Source: JAKZSU01 sp047517485 (GTDB lineage: Bacteria; Pseudomonadota; Alphaproteobacteria; UBA7887). Taken from it: a DNA stretch of 7,765 bases. Made by a program: the position numbers and the translations under genes. The stretch is from positions 1 through 7,765 of the forward strand of contig JAKZSU010000040.1 of assembly GCA_047517485.1 (NCBI GenBank). The letters run 5' to 3'. The notes beneath the pieces are model-generated. The model had not been told where the DNA came from. It saw nothing but the letters and a program-made list of their open reading frames with translations, and did not search any database. Below are positions 6,074 to 7,765 of this stretch, piece after piece (the stretch's first letter is position 1; the number at the start of each line of letters is the position of its first letter).

Positions 6074-7044
6074 TGAAAGCGAGCGATCCCGCCGGAAAAA
6101 TCCCGGTCACGCTGATCACCGGTTTTCTCGGCAGCGGCAAAACCACGTTGCTGCGGGCGATGCTCGCGCGCGACGACCTTGCCGGCAGCGCGGTGCTGAT
6201 CAACGAATTCGGCGACATCGCGATCGACGACAGCCTCGTACGGTCGCGTGCCGGCGAGGTGATTACGCTCGAATCCGGTTGCCTCTGTTGCAGCCTGCGC
6301 GATGGCCTCGCTTTCACCTTGGGCGATCTCGAGAAGCGGGTTGCCGCCGGCGCCATACCGCCGTTTCACCGGGTGCTCGTCGAGACTACCGGCCTCGCCG
6401 ACCCGGCTCCCATCGTCAACGCCTTGGCGATCGACCCGGCGCTGACCGCCGGCTACTACCTCGCCTCCACCGTGGTTACCGTCGACGCGGTCCAGGGTTG
6501 GGCCGGTCTCGATCGCCAACCCGAAGCGGTGCGCCAAGTCGCCATCGCCGACCATTTATTGCTGACCAAGACCGACCTCGCGGCGGCTGCCGATATCGCC
6601 CGCCTCGAAGACCGCCTGCGCGCGCTCAATCCCGGCGCCGAAATGGCCCGCGTCATCGCCGGCGCGATCGATCCCATGCCGTTCCTGGCGCCACCGACTC
6701 GCTCGATCGCCGGCCCCGGCGATGACTCGGCGGACGACGACCACCATCACGATCTGGACATCGCCACCTTCGCCGTGCACCTCGAGATCGCGCCCGCGCG
6801 CGCCGATTTCGAACGTTGGCTCAAGACGTTGCTCGCCCATCGCGGCGACGACCTGTTGCGCCTCAAGGGGGTGGTAAAGTTCGCCGGTGACGAGCTTCCG
6901 GTTCTGATCAACAGCGTCGGCGGCTTGCTGCATCCCTTCGAGGCCCTCGAATCCGAACATATCGAGACCGGCAACGGACACCTGGTATTCATCACCCGCA
7001 GAATTTCGCGCCGTGTGATCGAGGACTCGCTACACAACATCTGA
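6070..7044 (+). CDS. COG0523 (CobW/ZNG1-type) metallochaperone GTPase
   Basis: This 324-aa G3E-family P-loop GTPase is thought to deliver a metal ion to a client protein at the cost of GTP. Walker A is GFLGSGKT (18-25), the metal-binding CxCC motif is GCLCC (70-74), ETTGLADP (105-112) is the Walker B-like segment and TKTD (166-169) stands for the NKxD guanine-specificity motif. A short acidic/His stretch (DDSADDDHHHD, 218-228) lies between the GTPase and C-terminal CobW domains, as in other COG0523 members, and may bind metal. The ATG at 6070 overlaps the preceding TGA (ATGA); a second ATG at 6073 is an equally possible start. As the last gene of the dioxygenase-lyase operon it could serve the Fe(II) dioxygenase, but COG0523 clients include Zn, Co, Fe and Mn proteins, so the metal and client are unknown. 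No Zur site or cobalamin genes are visible. Confidence 0.92.
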   Translation: MMKASDPAGKIPVTLITGFLGSGKTTLLRAMLARDDLAGSAVLINEFGDIAIDDSLVRSRAGEVITLESGCLCCSLRDGLAFTLGDLEKRVAAGAIPPFHRVLVETTGLADPAPIVNALAIDPALTAGYYLASTVVTVDAVQGWAGLDRQPEAVRQVAIADHLLLTKTDLAAAADIARLEDRLRALNPGAEMARVIAGAIDPMPFLAPPTRSIAGPGDDSADDDHHHDLDIATFAVHLEIAPARADFERWLKTLLAHRGDDLLRLKGVVKFAGDELPVLINSVGGLLHPFEALESEHIETGNGHLVFITRRISRRVIEDSLHNI

Positions 7045-7054
7045 CACGAAAACC

Positions 7055-7084
7055 TTGCGGGAACGGCACAACTCGTTTCATACT
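7055..7084 (+). promoter_or_regulatory. weak candidate promoter of the LuxR-like gene
   Basis: TTGCGG (7055-7060) and CATACT (7079-7084) are separated by 18 nt and resemble degenerate -35 and -10 boxes. Position fits the change from the compact operon to a separate gene with a 75-nt gap before its ATG. Matches to consensus are only partial (3 of 6 and 4 of 6). Confidence 0.25.
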
Positions 7085-7100
7085 TTGGAATTGAGTTGTG
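7067..7100. repeat. 8-bp perfect inverted repeat upstream of the LuxR-like gene
   Basis: CACAACTC (7067-7074) and GAGTTGTG (7093-7100) are perfect reverse complements with an 18-nt spacer. The left arm lies between the candidate -35 and -10 boxes, a position suitable for an operator. In RNA the arms would form a hairpin that includes the TTG at 7096, which argues against that codon as the main start. Confidence 0.5.
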
Positions 7101-7119
7101 GAAATTGTATGGGGCCCCA

Positions 7120-7629
7120 ATGCACCGGTTTGAAGACTTTGTCGAACTGAGTCAGCAGGCGACGACCGTCGAAGGGCTGCAGCGTCTGTATTCCGAGACC
7201 GTGCAAGCCGAGGGTTACGAGAATTTAATCTTCACTTCGGTGCGCGATGGCGATGTAAACCAGCTCCACTGGCTGCAATTTCCCGACGGATACCCGGAAT
7301 ATTACTTTGAAAACGCCTGGGATACGATCGATCCCATCTTGGCTTGTGCGCTTCGCGCGCGCCGGCCGTTCCTGTGGAACGACGCGGTCAACGAAGGCGA
7401 TCTTTCGAAGCCTCAAATCAACTTTCTCAATGAATGCGAGGATATCGGCGTGCACTCCGGTATCGCCTATCCGTTTCACGGCCCGGGAAATCAACTCGAT
7501 ATTTTGAGTATCAGCCGCAGGACCGCCGATCTCGCCAATCAGGAGAAACTCGGTCTGCTCCATTCGATCAGCATTCAGACCTGGACTCGCTTTCTCGAAC
7601 TGACCGAGGAACAACGCTTTCCCGAGTGA
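7120..7629 (+). CDS. stand-alone LuxR-type autoinducer-binding domain protein, no HTH
   Basis: This 169-aa protein corresponds to the N-terminal signal-binding domain of LuxR quorum-sensing regulators. Matching by eye to TraR numbering with a constant offset of one gives Y62 (Y61), D71-P72 (D70-P71), W86 (W85) and G114 (G113). The position of TraR W57, which contacts the acyl-homoserine lactone ring, is Tyr58. The protein stops at LELTEEQRFPE, where the DNA-binding domain would begin, and no HTH sequence follows in any + frame up to the next gene. It therefore cannot bind DNA in the LuxR way; it may bind a ligand, form heterodimers with a full LuxR protein, or be a degenerate copy. Start is uncertain: ATG at 7120 is chosen; an in-frame TTG at 7096 would add 8 residues but lies in an inverted-repeat arm. 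Ribosome site is weak (GGGG, 7111-7114). No luxI-like gene is visible. Confidence 0.82.
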   Translation: MHRFEDFVELSQQATTVEGLQRLYSETVQAEGYENLIFTSVRDGDVNQLHWLQFPDGYPEYYFENAWDTIDPILACALRARRPFLWNDAVNEGDLSKPQINFLNECEDIGVHSGIAYPFHGPGNQLDILSISRRTADLANQEKLGLLHSISIQTWTRFLELTEEQRFPE

Positions 7630-7642
7630 GTCGGACCCGATT

Positions 7643-7682
7643 TCCTTGGACACAGAATTGGCTTAATCGAAGTGTCCAAGGA
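7643..7682 (+). promoter_or_regulatory. 11-bp perfect inverted repeat masking the next gene's ribosome site
   Basis: TCCTTGGACAC (7643-7653) and GTGTCCAAGGA (7672-7682) are perfect reverse complements around an 18-nt spacer. Two further T-G wobble pairs (7642 with 7683, 7641 with 7684) could extend the stem. The right arm contains most of AAGGAGG (7678-7684), the Shine-Dalgarno sequence of the ATG at 7693. In mRNA the stem would cover the ribosome site, so translation control or an RNA switch is possible. The absence of a T run makes a terminator unlikely. A DNA operator is the alternative. Confidence 0.7.
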
Positions 7683-7692
7683 GGACCGGAAC

Positions 7693-7765
7693 ATGACCGA
7701 TAATTTTGAGAAGAAAGTTGCTGTTGATGGGCCTGTGGTAAATGCGGGCGAGCTTGGCTCGTCCA
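7693..7765 (+). CDS. 5' end of an unidentified gene, cut by the window edge
   Basis: An ATG at 7693 lies 8 nt after a strong AAGGAGG (7678-7684) and opens a frame that stays open to the window end. It encodes 24 residues starting MTDNFEKKVAVDG and continuing PVVNAGELGSS. The strong ribosome site supports a real start. The visible part is too short to assign a family. G+C is about 49%, lower than the upstream genes. It does not look like the start of a LuxI synthase. Translation may depend on opening the hairpin that covers its ribosome site. Confidence 0.6.
   Translation, partial: MTDNFEKKVAVDGPVVNAGELGSS

Noticed and set aside
7643..7682. Lux-box or intrinsic terminator for the 11-bp inverted repeat
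   Set aside because: The spacer of 18 nt is far longer than in a lux box, the sequence does not match one, and there is no T run after the right arm.
7630..7692. Frameshifted HTH of the LuxR-like protein after its stop
   Set aside because: I read the + frames after the stop and found no LuxR-type HTH residues, and the next gene's ribosome site follows at once.

Overview
The window is GC-rich DNA (about 60% or more by eye) with strong G/C bias at third codon positions. It looks like a chromosomal piece of a proteobacterium. An alphaproteobacterium is my best guess, from the gene families and codon style, but nothing here fixes the taxon. I see no tRNA, rRNA, CRISPR array or intact mobile element.

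Layout. Positions 1-368 hold no recognisable complete gene, only a start-less open frame (19-300) that reads like a gene remnant. Two exported redox proteins follow on the + strand: a Tat-type Rieske 2Fe-2S protein (369-1100) and a quinoprotein (PQQ) alcohol dehydrogenase of the methanol/ethanol type (1172-2902). The dehydrogenase has the Asp-x-Asp signature of lanthanide-dependent enzymes but lacks the vicinal Cys pair that usually stacks on PQQ. A clear intrinsic terminator (2945-2976) ends this unit. A convergent - strand gene (2986-3882) encodes a DapA/NanA-superfamily aldolase or lyase that keeps the Schiff-base Lys but lacks residues specific to true dihydrodipicolinate synthase.

Across a 167-bp divergent intergenic region starts a tightly coupled + strand operon (4050-7044). 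It encodes a phytanoyl-CoA-dioxygenase-type Fe(II)/2-oxoglutarate oxygenase, a MetC-type cystathionine beta-lyase and a COG0523 (CobW/ZNG1-type) metallochaperone GTPase. Both junctions are 4-bp ATGA overlaps, so translational coupling is likely. A joint role in oxidising and cleaving a sulfur or amino-acid substrate, with metal delivery by the GTPase, is inference only.

The right end carries a stand-alone LuxR-type autoinducer-binding domain with no DNA-binding domain (7120-7629). It is flanked by two inverted repeats, each with an 18-nt spacer. The second is a perfect 11-bp repeat whose right arm covers most of the Shine-Dalgarno sequence of a further gene that runs off the window (7693 onward). 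The most interesting points are the unusual PQQ dehydrogenase with its Rieske neighbour, and the HTH-less LuxR-like protein next to a ribosome-site-masking hairpin.
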